Source: Agrostemma githago
Lineage: Eukaryota > Streptophyta > Magnoliopsida > Caryophyllales > Caryophyllaceae
Length of the DNA: 64,000 bases
Assembly: GCA_958450325.1 (NCBI GenBank)
Contig: OY288246.1
Coordinates: 36,822,544-36,886,543, forward strand
Direction of reading: 5' to 3'
The notes under the pieces are model-generated. The model made no database searches and was not told where the DNA came from. It saw nothing but the letters and a program-made list of their open reading frames with translations. The position numbers were made by a program, and so were the translations under genes. Below, one piece after another: positions 33,144 through 43,764 of this stretch (the stretch's first letter is position 1; each line of letters begins with the position of its first letter).

Positions 33144-34106
33144 TATATTTTGTACGTATTTACTGTTAGTGAATTTATAGCATTAGCTTTTCTTTTTTTG
33201 CGCTCAGGTCATCAGATTAACTCGGAACATGAGACTCGAGTCAGGACTAACCGAGAAGGAGAATGCAGAGTTGCATGACTTCTCAGAATGGATTCTGAAT
33301 GTCGGGGACGAAACTGCTGGTGGACCTAATGACGGGATAGCAGAAGTAAAACTACCTGAGGACATTATCATTGAAGATGAAGGAGATCCAATATCGGCAA
33401 TTGTTCAGTCAATATACCCCAAGTTGGACCGCAACCTCAAGGACACTGAATACTTCCATCAAAGAGCCATTCTAGCACCAACTAATGACGTCGTAGAAGA
33501 AATCAATAACTACATCCTTTCTCTAATTCCTGGTGATGAGAGAACGTACCTGAGTTTCAATGAAATTAGTAAAAGCGAGACAAGTGTTGTAATACGTGAC
33601 CTGTATTCCACGAAGTTTCTTAACACGATTTTCTGCTCCGGACTACCTAACCATAGATTAACACTGAAAGTCGGATGCGTTATTATGTTGTTGAAGAACA
33701 TAGACAGGCTAACGAACTATGCAACGGAACTAGATTGGTGGTGACGGATTTGGGAGATAGAGTAATTGCAGCAGACGTTATATCTAGAACGACTAAGGGG
33801 CTCAAGGTTTTCATTCCAAGGATCACTGTCGACCCATTCCCCGTGAAATTCTTGGGATGACAGTTCCCGATTGTAGTTTGTTATGCAATGACGATTAATA
33901 AGAGTCAAGGTCAGTCACTGAAGCATGTTGTAGTGTATTTACCTAGACCGGTTTTCACACATGGACAACTGTATGTTGCTATATCAAGGGTAACGACCAG
34001 ACGTGGGCTGAAAATATTAATTTCATCTGATACGACAGCGTTAGATGTTCTCACTCCTACGACAATGAACGTTGTCTACAAGGAAGTATTTTCCCATGTT
34101 AGGTAG

Positions 34107-34829
34107 GCATCGAGTCTACACAATTCTTAATGTCGTTTGTAGTTTAGTTGAACAATAACTCAACACCCAGATTTGCTATAGACTACTGCTTAATTTTTGA
34201 GTTTGCAATTACATTTGTTTAGATATGTGTCTGCAGATTATTTTATGTTCATAATATTTTTGCACAATCCTTCATCAACCTCTATACAATTACATCTGCA
34301 GATTTGTTTTAACCAAATTTTCACCGGCAGTAGCAAGTCACTATCTCATGCCATATACTTAACAAACTTAAAGTATTTAGCCTCGAGTAATGCAAGTGAT
34401 GGATTTATCATATTATACTAACTGTGGAGACTACGAGATGGTATAATAGATAACGATCAACAACCACCCGATTATATTACATAGAAAATATGGATGATTG
34501 TTTTACAAACACACGACCCATACATAGACTGCAACTACAAGTACCGCATATTCGACCACATTATTTCAGGGTCGATATCACCACTAGACTACTAATAATG
34601 TAGTACCCCGACTACGGGAAAACAATGGTACTACCCCATACAAGGACCAAGTACATATATAAGTAGATAACTTCACAACACCGTCATTTAAACCCATCGT
34701 TACTGACAACTACAAACTATTGACAGAAGATGTACTTACTGTCAACAATACCCAAACACCTGCACACACTAATACATCAATTTAACACATTCCGATAATA
34801 AGATTACCACTGAAATGACAAAGACCAAG
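34107..34829. other. AT-rich sequence after the helicase gene
   Basis: No gene is recognised. The Helitron 3' terminus may lie here or beyond, but I found no convincing hairpin followed by CTRR. Confidence 0.5.
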
Positions 34830-34836
34830 TACCAAT

Positions 34837-35472
34837 TCACTTTTTGCTGTAGAATCCCGGGCAGTGGGACATCAGAAGACTCATGATGCACGCATACATT
34901 GACGTACTATCGTCATCCGCGTCATTGTAGCCTAGCTTCTTCTCTGTATCCGGCACAATTCTCGGGCCTGTACCCTTCATCATTAAGTGTTGATCTTCTT
35001 CTTTGGCCACCCATAGATGAGGATCAGTGGTTGTGTGTAGCTGCTTATCGTAATCAGCCTTCCCCTTGCCCACTCTCTCGAACGTCTTCTGTAGCTTGAA
35101 TGCTTGCCTGTAACAATCGTCACCGTTCTCAAACTCCAGGACTATAGCCCTCAGGAAGTTCGGGTTGTTTCAGACATGACAAACCTGCCTTATACGATAT
35201 CCCAACCTTCTTAGCTCATCCCCCACACAGGTAAAGCTTTTTCCGATTACTCTATTACGTTTTTCTATAGAATATGGCATATTATGCATAACACAAGTTG
35301 GGGGATACACATACTTTTCTGCCATTGATTTTATTATATGTTTATCTTTAGTTATACTTTGAATTATGCCTTCAACATTCCTACTCACCATCCTTTTTAT
35401 AGGTAGAAAGGAGGGCAGCTTAACATGCAATTTGCATTGTTGTATTCGACAAATGTCAAGGAGCATGCTCAA
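34837..35472 (-). pseudogene. Unrecognised minus-strand coding-like fragment
   Basis: Two minus-strand open segments (35472 to 35170 and 35073 to 34837) can be read almost continuously. The stretch between them also has protein-like composition (for example FLRAIVLEFENGDDCYRQAF) with one stop. The end reads DADDDSTSMYACIMSLLMSH. I do not recognise a domain. It lies directly downstream of a Helitron helicase, so a captured gene fragment is possible. This is a weak call. Confidence 0.3.
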
Positions 35473-35526
35473 TTGACATAGTGTTTTGCTCAGCTAATGA
35501 TGTTTTGGTTTGAAAACTTCTATTGC

Positions 35527-35811
35527 AGCTCCAGAACTTAGTCAAGGAGGTAGCATGTGATGCTTACCCATACAAGCAACCATCAAATCTAGAATCTTTT
35601 TGCTTTCCAATGCTATGCTTTCATGAATTGCCAAGTCTTATTGCTGAATTCACGTCACTGTTTGAGCATCTTATGGTTCAATTTGTACTGAAAAGGAGCT
35701 GAAGCAATGCAGGTAATGGAGTTATTCGCTTACCTCACAACAGTGTGTTCGATATATAAACTTTCCTTCGTCGTAGTGTTTCCAGGCAATGTCGAACACA
35801 GTATTCATTGA
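35527..35811 (+). pseudogene. Unrecognised exon-like gene fragment, frameshifted
   Basis: After an acceptor-like TCTATTGCAG the frame reads LQNLVKEVACDAYPYKQPSN, then FPMLCFHELPSLIAEF and FEHLMVQFVL. A run of four A at about 35690-35695 shifts the frame. The protein-like reading resumes in the next frame as GAEAMQVMELFAYLTTV and VVVFPGNVEHSIH. Composition and continuity look like decayed coding sequence. I cannot name the family. Confidence 0.4.
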
Positions 35812-37063
35812 ACATTAAGCATATGTACGTGTAGTAAGTACATGATTCGGAGTATTTTTTTTATTGTTTGGTCTAATTTCTCATCGGTGAATGTATTTGA
35901 AAACGATAATATTTATTAAGGTAATAAAATTTATTTTCGTCGACAACATTGACAAGAACTGGTTTAGTCTACAATAACCTTAGTCTACATAACCACGTCA
36001 ATCACTAATATTGGTTTTTGTGACATTTTGAATATCTAAGTCATTAGTTCACGTATTCTTTTTTATTTTGTTATTGTACTAATCAAATTCGACAACTCGA
36101 TTATTGACGTTACTATTTGTATAACATGTTAGGACGAGTTCCATCATTCGCAACTTTAGTCGATAATAACTACGTCATTTCGTATATTGCACGTTTTCTG
36201 ATCTAGCATGTTTTGTACGTGTTTATGACGGAGATTTGAGCTAGATTTGGTGATTAAGGGTGCGGATTTAGAGTGTAAATCGTCTATTTAGTTTTATCCA
36301 GGAAATTGTGCTTTATTGAAGAAAAGACGGTTTTTAGAATTCTAATTCCTTGTTATATGATTTTGGGCTCGAGACGGAGAGTACGAAGAACAAGCCCAAC
36401 AAACCGAGTGAAAAGTCAAAGCGCAGCTCAGGGATTGAAGACGAAACTGCCTCGGGTTCCGTGTCATCTTAATTGTTATTTATTATTATATTATTATTAG
36501 AGTTAGGTAATGATTGGACTTTCCTATTTTCATTATTAAACTACATGTTATTAGATTAAGACTATTAGTATTAGGAGTATCAGATTATTCATATTCATCA
36601 TCATTCACGTTCAATTAGAAGAAGAGAGGAGAAGAACCCTAAGTTATGTGTAACTAATCTTTCTTCTCGGATCAAAGATTTGAAGCTTTCTAGTTAATTG
36701 ATTGTGAGACTTTCTTAATCCTAATTTAATTACTTGAGTATTGTTTATTCCTTGTGCTAATTTTATGATTGTTGTTTGTTTAATCTTTTTGGCCAATTGA
36801 TTATTTCAATCTTCAATCTATTGCAATTCTTTGTGTTTGAATCCGTAATTGTTCAATTCAATAGATAAAGTTGCAACCTTTAGACCTAATTATTTGTATG
36901 TGTTTCATCGTAGTTGGGTAAAGGGAGAAATAAACATATAATTCGAACCAATAACCGTGTGTGTTAAAGGTCGTTATTTCTATTGACTTGTTCATATCGT
37001 TCATGTTGTTATTGAATTAAATCTAGACGCGCGGATTAGGTTGTTCAATAATTAGGTTACTTA

Positions 37064-37374
37064 GAGCAAGTCCAATGGTGTACTTTAAGGATCCGCTTGC
37101 AATTTATGTAAAATATCAAGCTTGTAGCTTACTATTGGAGAATGAAGAATGAATTGTAGCTTGTGAGCATTGCACTACCAAGCCAATGTAGCTTGTTGTA
37201 TTAAAAAAATTGTAAATTTTTTAATTGAATAAAAAACATTATTGTAGGACCCATAAAGTTACAAAGTTTGTAGCTTACCATTAGAGTGCTTTGTGCTTAA
37301 AGAACATTGTAGCTTAAAAAATCTAAGTGGTAATCCAAACTACAATTAGTTGGAGTTGTCTATGGGACTTGCTC
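37064..37374. mobile_element. Tourist-like (PIF/Harbinger) MITE
   Basis: The terminal inverted repeats GAGCAAGTCC and GGACTTGCTC are perfect over 10 bp. The 3-bp target TTA is duplicated at 37061-37063 and 37375-37377. It is 311 bp, AT-rich and non-coding. Confidence 0.92.
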
Positions 37375-37547
37375 TTAGTATTGCGTTTCGACCTAAGTAA
37401 TATTATCTACGAAACAATTGGAAATCTTAGTTTCACAATAGAATACTCAAGGATTAAATAAAGATTAGTAGTCGATGATCAATTGTTTAACTAGTTAGTG
37501 GATTTTCTTTGAGTCGAGTCTCTTAATTATCTGAATTCGTCATTATT

Positions 37548-37569
37548 TTTTTTTTTTTTTGCCAGCAAA
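37548..37569 (-). mobile_element. Minimal retro-insertion with 15-bp target duplication
   Basis: Thirteen T and then GCCAGCAAA lie between two copies of GAATTCGTCATTATT (37533-37547 and 37570-37584). On the minus strand this is a 9-bp 3' end plus poly(A), as expected for an extremely 5'-truncated LINE or SINE. Confidence 0.8.
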
Positions 37570-37790
37570 GAATTCGTCATTATTAGTTATTTTACTTTCG
37601 TTATTTTAGTTGTTAGACAAATCATCACTCACAAAACCCCCATTATTCTTGTTACGTTTATTTTTATTAGTTACACATTAGTTACATCGTCTTCCTTGTG
37701 GATTCGACACCCGACTTACCTCTACTATATTGTTAAAGGTAATAGGACTTAATTATTTATCTTTGGGAGTATACGACCTAGGCTCACCAT

Positions 37791-38703
37791 TTTTCATTAG
37801 TCATTGACAAATTAAGTGTTCAATAGTACCTATGTCAAGCACTAAGATTGATTTTCTTTAACATTCCTACTTTGCTTAATATGATCATAAACAAGCACTC
37901 TAATAGCTTCACTTATTCAACCCCGTGGTATTGAACTAATATAATGAATAATGTGGCGATTATCATCTCCCCACGTGTTGGTTTTGTGCACCTGCTCAAA
38001 GAGTGAAATTGTCGACACTAATTTTAGGTGTTTTTTGAATTACCAATTTTAGCTACACACAATTACTGAGATTCAAGCCATCAATATTTCCTAAATTACT
38101 GGAACTTCTCTCCTTGCCTCAACAAAATGAAATTAAAAAAAGGAAAACATCATTTATCATCATTTAAGAACTTAATCCTCAAATTCCTTCTCTATCTATG
38201 TATTTATCTCTAGATCACCTTATCCTTATAAGGGTACGTGAATGAATCAAAACACTCGACAATTTTTTTCATATTCAGGTTTGCACGTAAGTCTCTACCG
38301 TAGTAGATTACAGTGCATGACATGGTTTTTTATTATTTTTTTTAAAAAAAGTTGTTTCGCCGTATGTTTTTGTTTAAAATTATTGAATACTCCGTAATTG
38401 ATTGATGATTGGTGTAATAACTAATGACGAAAGACATTACTGATTACACATTTACTACGTAGTATGCAGATTAGTATGTTTTACAATTGGTGGCTAGTTT
38501 AAGGGAGAATTTGATGTTACATTTACATGTCATGTCATGTCCTTTTGTAGGCAGGCCTGAGTAGCATGCATAGATTACAAATGAGTCATCACCAAGAAGA
38601 TATGGTAGCAGATTATTAGCAGAAGGGCGTTGATGAGGTTTTCATGTTAGTTATTTACATCAATCAAATTTGTAATTGAAATCCTGCAGCACGAGTTGGT
38701 AGG
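37791..38703 (+). promoter_or_regulatory. Upstream region of the WEB-family gene
   Basis: No transposon is recognised. A possible 5' leader intron can be drawn from a GTAAGT at about 38288 to a TTTTGTAG near 38551, but this is not proven. A pyrimidine-rich leader-like stretch lies at about 38170-38215. Confidence 0.3.
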
Positions 38704-40473
38704 ATGGTGAATATTGTGAGGACAAGGAGAAACTCGATTGGAGGGTCTGGGTCTCCCAGGGCAGTTGCCGAGGTCGGGGAGATCGACACCAAAGCTCCGT
38801 TTGCATCTGTGAGAGCAGCAGTTAGCCTATTTGGGGAAGCATTATCCCCAAAGGGTAAGCCCAAACCTCTTTTCACCAAGAAGTCGTCCAAGTCTCAGAC
38901 AGAGGTACATGGGGTGCTAGACAAGGAGGCCCAGTTTCACTTAATGCTCAATGAGCTTAACAAGTTGAAGGAACAGGCGAGAGGTTCCGAATGTGCAAGA
39001 ACTGAGACCCTACCGCAGCTCGACAGGGCTAAAAGGACTCTTGATGAGCTTCAACAAAAACTAAAAGCAGTAAATGAATCCAGACAGTCCATAGTCGAAG
39101 TCGCAGATGCTCTTAATAGCAAGGCCCATAAGCTTCAACAGCTGGTGCGTGATTCTGAAACTCATGATGACGCTGAAACGAAAAGACACGAGTACAAGGC
39201 CGCCATCGTAGAGCTTGATGCTGCTAAACAGGAGCTCAACAATATGCGCAGGGAGTTTGATGCGATTTGTGAAGCCAAACTCGGGGCATTCAGAAAGACG
39301 CAACAAGCAGAGCTGGCAACGGATGCCCACAGAGAGAGGGCCAACGAGCTGTCAAAGCAGGTTGCTGCCATGCAAAAAGCTTTAGCTCAGATTAAGGCTT
39401 CTTCCGAACAGGCTGTGCAACAACACCGGGAGCTTCTAGCAGAAAAGGACCAGGAAGTCCAATCGTGTAGAGTAGCCAAGGAAGAAGCGGAGCAAAAGCT
39501 GCTTGCTCTCAAGGCCCAAAATCTACCTTTACTTAACGACAATCTGCAGTCCAGGCTTGCTGAAACTGATGCTGAAATTGCATTTCTGCAAGAAGAGGTC
39601 AAAACTGCCCGAGCAGCCTTCCGAGAGGCTCAGAAAGCTGCTAGTTTTGAGCTTCAAAATGCCAAGAGGTCACTTGAGCAAGTTGAAGAAGAGAGAACAT
39701 CGCTGAAAAATTTGATGGAGTCCCTCAAATGTGAGTTAGAGCAGGTGGGAAAAGAATTATCTGAGCAGAAGCATAAACAGGAGGAAATAGAAGCTATAGC
39801 GAGTAAAATTCGAGCTGAAATACAAGATAAAAAGGAGGAGCTGGAAGCAGGTCTTGTAAACAAGGCAAGTGCGGCTAGTGCCTGTGACGATATGGCGTCA
39901 TCACTAGAGCAACTGAGAATGGAAACAAAAATAGCAAAGCAAGAGGCAGAAGAGATGAAGAAGATGAGAGAGGAGCATATAGTATTAACCAAAAGCACCC
40001 GAGAGAGGACATCAGAGATGGAAAAGAAGCTACCCGGTGTACTGAAACAAGTTGAAGAAGCAAAGGCGCTAGAGACTAGTGCAGAAGAGGACATTAAATT
40101 TATATCTCAAAAATTTGATCCTGATAGCGGAGCATCGAACTCTTCTGAAAGCAATAATGAGAGTAGTAGCAATATCAAATTGTGTCAGGAAGAGTACAAT
40201 TCACTAACGGAGAAAGTAAATGAGTCGGAGAAGTTGGCAGACATAAAGGCGGCGGCAGCAATGGCACACGTAGAGGCCCTGGTTGCAAGCCAACAGGAAG
40301 CCGCAAAAAAGTATGAAGCGTATTCAAAAGCCATTGAAGAACTAAAGATGGCGGAAGAAGAGGCATTGAAGGCTGCTGAGATGGCGGAGGCCGCCACTAA
40401 TGCTTTAGAGGCTGAGCTGCACCGGATACGTCACCAAGAAGAGATTTTTAACAAAGTAGCTCAGCTTAATTAA
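38704..40473 (+). CDS. WEB family protein (WEMBL/DUF827 coiled-coil), At5g55860-like
   Basis: An uninterrupted 589-codon frame has normal coding composition. The N-terminal signature VGEIDTKAPF followed by AAVSLFGE (residues about 24-45) is the hallmark of the WEMBL family. The rest is almost entirely heptad-rich coiled coil (about 75-460 and 495-585), broken by a Ser/Asn-rich linker near 470-490. Family members WEB1 and PMI2 act in blue-light-dependent chloroplast movement by stabilising actin filaments on plastids; this subgroup is less studied, so the exact role is inferred. The ATG chosen is the first in frame, in the context AGGATGG. No intron interrupts the frame. This is the only apparently intact host gene in the window. 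A LINE starts 175 bp after the TAA on the opposite strand. Confidence 0.92.
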   Translation: MVNIVRTRRNSIGGSGSPRAVAEVGEIDTKAPFASVRAAVSLFGEALSPKGKPKPLFTKKSSKSQTEVHGVLDKEAQFHLMLNELNKLKEQARGSECARTETLPQLDRAKRTLDELQQKLKAVNESRQSIVEVADALNSKAHKLQQLVRDSETHDDAETKRHEYKAAIVELDAAKQELNNMRREFDAICEAKLGAFRKTQQAELATDAHRERANELSKQVAAMQKALAQIKASSEQAVQQHRELLAEKDQEVQSCRVAKEEAEQKLLALKAQNLPLLNDNLQSRLAETDAEIAFLQEEVKTARAAFREAQKAASFELQNAKRSLEQVEEERTSLKNLMESLKCELEQVGKELSEQKHKQEEIEAIASKIRAEIQDKKEELEAGLVNKASAASACDDMASSLEQLRMETKIAKQEAEEMKKMREEHIVLTKSTRERTSEMEKKLPGVLKQVEEAKALETSAEEDIKFISQKFDPDSGASNSSESNNESSSNIKLCQEEYNSLTEKVNESEKLADIKAAAAMAHVEALVASQQEAAKKYEAYSKAIEELKMAEEEALKAAEMAEAATNALEAELHRIRHQEEIFNKVAQLN

Positions 40474-40665
40474 TTAACTCATCAACCCATTTCACACTTG
40501 TTCAACTGTACCTGTACACGTAGACCCAATTAGTAGACACTAGACTGGCTTTGCGTTTTTCCCCATTTTTCAAAGGAAGTCCCCACATATCAATTGTTCC
40601 AAAGCATGTGACCTCGCCGCATTTAGTTATTGTAAGTTTGTAACCTAGTTTTGACACACTTACTT

Positions 40666-43201
40666 TTTTTAGGTGAATAGCGGAGTTTATATTATATCAA
40701 TTTTCGTCAATGTCAAAATAGCATTTGGAAAGAAAGACAAGTACAACGATTCCTCCCCATTTCTCGAGCACAAACGCGCAGCGTGATGTGCAACAACATT
40801 ACCCTCCCTTTTAACATGAGACCAATGGCATTGAACGAAAGACGATTTCAAAGCTAGCATATCCTCAATAGTTCAAGCCCATCAGATTCCTCGGAGTTCG
40901 GCCTCCTCTTACCAGGTCCCCAACCGACTTAGCATCACTCTCGATAATGACCTTGTCAAACCGGTACCTGTCCGCTAGTTCCACACCCCAATTCATAGCC
41001 TTTGCTTCTGCCACTCTCGGCTCCCAACCACAACACTCCCGACGACAGCCCACCAACCTGATAGACCCATTTTCATCACGACCCACCACTCCGAGCCCAA
41101 CATCACCATTAGCGAAAAGAGCAGCATCCGTGTTTATCATGATAACACCTCGAGGGGGCGGGATCCACTTGACCTGGGCAACGACATGGCCGACCTGAGC
41201 CGGAATAGACAGTGAAGCCCTGTATCGATCGTATTCCTCCACAGTCTTAATCATTGCTGTAATAACAGTGGCAAGAACAGGTTGCGTGACCTCGAAGACA
41301 CTCAGGTTCTTAAGGTACCAAATGGCCCACAACATAGCCAAGAGCCGACCCCTTTCCGCCTCCTTAGTTCTGCTCACAACCCATGTCAACCATCGTGGGA
41401 AGGAGGACCGTGGCGCCGCGTTAAGCAGCTGGCTAAATTCGCTTGAATCCCATATCTCTCGAGCCCACCTACATTCAATCAAAGCATGGATGACAGTTTC
41501 CGATGCAGCGTTACACAAACCACAAGACGGGTCGGGGGAACAATGACGGTAAGCCAAATTAGCACGCACGCTTAACGTGTTAGAACACGCCCGCCATAAA
41601 AGGTGTCAGATTTTTGGGATAGTTTGTAAACCCCACACCATTTTCCATAATCCAGAGCCTCCGTCAGCTCAACAGGTGAATTCGAGCTTTTCCCAAACCA
41701 ATAGCCAGCCTTTACTGAATAAACCCCGTCTTTGCCCGGCCACCAAAATAGCTGATCATTGGGTAATCGCCTGCTCAGAGGAATACTCAAAATGGCGTTA
41801 GATTCAGCAGCATTGAACAACTGTCGCACAGAATCCACCCGCCATTCAGCTCGACTTGGGTCAATTAATTCCGCAACTCTCAGGTTCGGATCAATCTCCA
41901 AGTTTGGGCCTGGAATTCGACCCCTGTTATCAATCTGAAACCAGGGATAATCCCACACCTTTATCTTATGACTGTTACCAACATGCCATTGTAGACCATC
42001 GAGAATGACTGGTTTAGCTCCCCAGATACTTCGCCAAACATAGCTAGGGTCATGGCCCCGTCTAGCCTCAAGAATCGAACTAGTTTTAAAATATCGGGCC
42101 TGGAAAACACGACACACCAGCGAGTCCGGTTTAGTAAAGAAGCGTCATACCTGCTTTGCCAGAAACGCCTGGTTAAAGACCCTAAGATCGCGTAAACCCA
42201 TTCCTCCGAGCCCTTTTGGTTGACACAACTTGTCCCATGACCACCAATGAATCTTCCTTTTCCCCCCGAGGAACCCCATCAAAATTTGGCTATAATCCCG
42301 TGTATTTCGTCCAATACCCCTTCCGGGATCGCAAACAAACTCATCATGTTTGTCGGGATGGCCTGAGCAAGCGCTTTGATAACTATCTCCTTACCCTGCT
42401 TGGACAACAGCTTCTCCTTCCAGCCCTGAAGCTTCTCCCAAATACGATCCTTAAGCCCCGTAAAGATTACTTTTTTTTTATCTCCCCACGATTGTGGGCA
42501 AACCGAGATATTTCTCATGCCGTTCCACTTCCCTAACAGCTAGGAGGTGTTTAATCATATCCCGCGACCGACCAATAACCTTTTTGCTAAACACAATTTC
42601 AAATTTTGAGTAGTTAATCTTCTATCCCGATGCTCTCTCGTACTGGCTAATGATGTTAGCTAAAGTGGAGCATTCCCGTTCATTTGCCCTAGCAAACAAG
42701 ATACAATCGTCCGCAAAGAAAAGATGTGAGACCCTCGCGGCTCCCCAACAAACACGAGCCCCATGAACTCGTCCCTCCTCCGATGCTTTTCTAATCATAT
42801 TGGAAAACGCGTCCGCACAGAAAAGGAATAAATACGGTGAAATCGGGTCCCCTTGACGTAACCCCTGGGACGACAACACACCCCCCCAAATTCTTCCCAT
42901 TCACTCGGAAAGTATGTGAAACCGAGTTCACGCACTCCATAACGCGATCCGTCCATCTCCGAGAAAACCCCATATGTACCATAGTTTTGGCTAGGAAACT
43001 CCACTCAACCCGATCATAGGCCTTACTCATGTCCAACTTGAGCGCAATCGACCCGTCCCGCCCCTCCCCGCCCCGCTTCATAGAGTGAAAAGTTTCAAAC
43101 GCAATTAATGCGTTATCAGTGATTAACCTACCCGGAGTGAAGGCACTTTAATTTTCTGAGATGAGACCATCCAGATACAGTTTTAGCCGATTAGCAAGTG
43201 T
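40666..43201 (-). mobile_element. 5'-truncated L1-like LINE with RNase H, minus strand
   Basis: Flanked by perfect 17-bp duplications TTTTGACACACTTACTT (40649-40665 and 43202-43218). A short T-run on the left is the poly(A) of the minus-strand element. It retains part of RT, zf-RVT and RNase H coding sequence, with frameshifts and stops. Confidence 0.92.
40865..43081 (-). pseudogene. LINE reverse transcriptase, zf-RVT and RNase H remnant
   Basis: Reading from 43081 downward on the minus strand: LKLDMSKAYDRVEWSFL (RT motif A), LRQGDPISPYLF (motif B), LFFADDCILF (catalytic motif C), a frame break, then the thumb-like segment KQGKEIVIKAL. A 181-codon segment (42117-41572) follows, and then the zinc-binding SCGLCNAASETVIHALIEC. 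The last open part (41569-40865) holds an RNase H domain with the catalytic acids visible in INTDAA, VAEAKAM and IESDAK. At least three frame breaks show it is dead. The C-terminal RNase H is typical of one group of plant L1-like LINEs. Confidence 0.88.
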
Positions 43202-43218
43202 TTTTGACACACTTACTT

Positions 43219-43385
43219 AATGATGTTTCGTCCCATTTTAGTTATTTCCTTTTTCCTATTTTATTTATTTTAAGAAGGTTAAAAAAATGGCTTAAATTAA
43301 TGGGGAAGAGATGTTTTGAAATAAATAGAACAAGATCATAGACAAACTAGAGAAAGATAACAAAGACATAACATATTCTTCCAAT

Positions 43386-43390
<5 letters not shown>
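43219..43390. other. AT-rich spacer
   Basis: Nothing is recognised between the LINE target duplication and the TA microsatellite. Confidence 0.5.

Positions 43391-43464
<74 letters not shown>
43391..43464. repeat. TA microsatellite
   Basis: About 74 bp of TA dinucleotides with one ATACAT interruption. It forms the left border of the inverted-repeat element that follows. Confidence 0.95.
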
Positions 43465-43465
<1 letters not shown>

Positions 43466-43764
43466 GTAAGGCTCTTATGAGTCCTTTACTCTATATGAGT
43501 CCCTAAGTCCTCATCTCATCCATTGGATGAGATGAGAATGGATGGACGAGATGCTTCCAATTATTTGCATTAAAAAAAAAAAAAGATTACGTTCCTAAAA
43601 TAGCTCCCACGATTTTAGGAAACAATAACCCCATGATTACGTTCATTCATCATTCAGTCATTTACCTTGCAAAATTCATCAAAACCTAAAAAAAAAAAAA
43701 AAAAACTTCCATCATCACGTTCCGTCATTCATTCAATCAAATCTGGGTTCAAAATCCCGTTACT

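Larger units (their letters stand above)
15493..34106 (+). mobile_element. Decayed Helitron with RPA-like and Rep-helicase genes
   Basis: An RPA70-like gene (about 15.5-20.76 kb) and a Rep plus PIF1-type helicase gene (about 26.9-34.1 kb) lie on the same strand, separated by a solo LTR and non-coding DNA. Plant Helitrons are the known elements that carry both. The true 5' TC and 3' CTRR-plus-hairpin ends could not be identified, so the limits given are those of the recognisable genes. The left side may have been cut by the Athila-like element. Five insertions are nested in it: two short LTR-like elements, a solo LTR, and MITE DNA in an intron. Confidence 0.75.
30590..34106 (+). pseudogene. 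Helitron PIF1-like helicase part of RepHel, interrupted
   Basis: Walker A is GYGGTGKT (about 30883-30906) and Walker B is IIWDEAPM (about 31117-31140), followed by GGDFRQILPVV. The frame reaches CK at 31348, where a 1.4 kb LTR-like insertion and then a 446-bp intron (32762-33207, GTACAT to CTCAG) intervene. Helicase homology resumes with VIRLTRNMRL at 33208 and continues to the C-terminal motifs INKSQGQSL and YVAISRV, ending at 34106. Stops lie at 30638, 30713 and 33858, and a frameshift lies near 33700. The enzyme would unwind DNA during rolling-circle transposition, but this copy cannot make it. Confidence 0.9.
36190..37790. mobile_element. Second diverged copy of the 1.4 kb LTR-like repeat
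   Basis: It shares its order of landmarks with 31349-32756: a GGGCT-containing block, a run of TTATTATTA, GAAGAACCCTAA, GTGTAACTAAT and a final TACGACCTAGGCTCA. No target duplication was found, so the ends are approximate. It carries a Tourist-like MITE (37064-37374) and a tiny poly(T) insertion (37548-37569). Confidence 0.55.

Noticed and set aside
39061..40397. Minus-strand frames opposite the WEB-family gene
   Set aside because: Ser/Ala/Leu-rich shadows of the coiled-coil coding strand.
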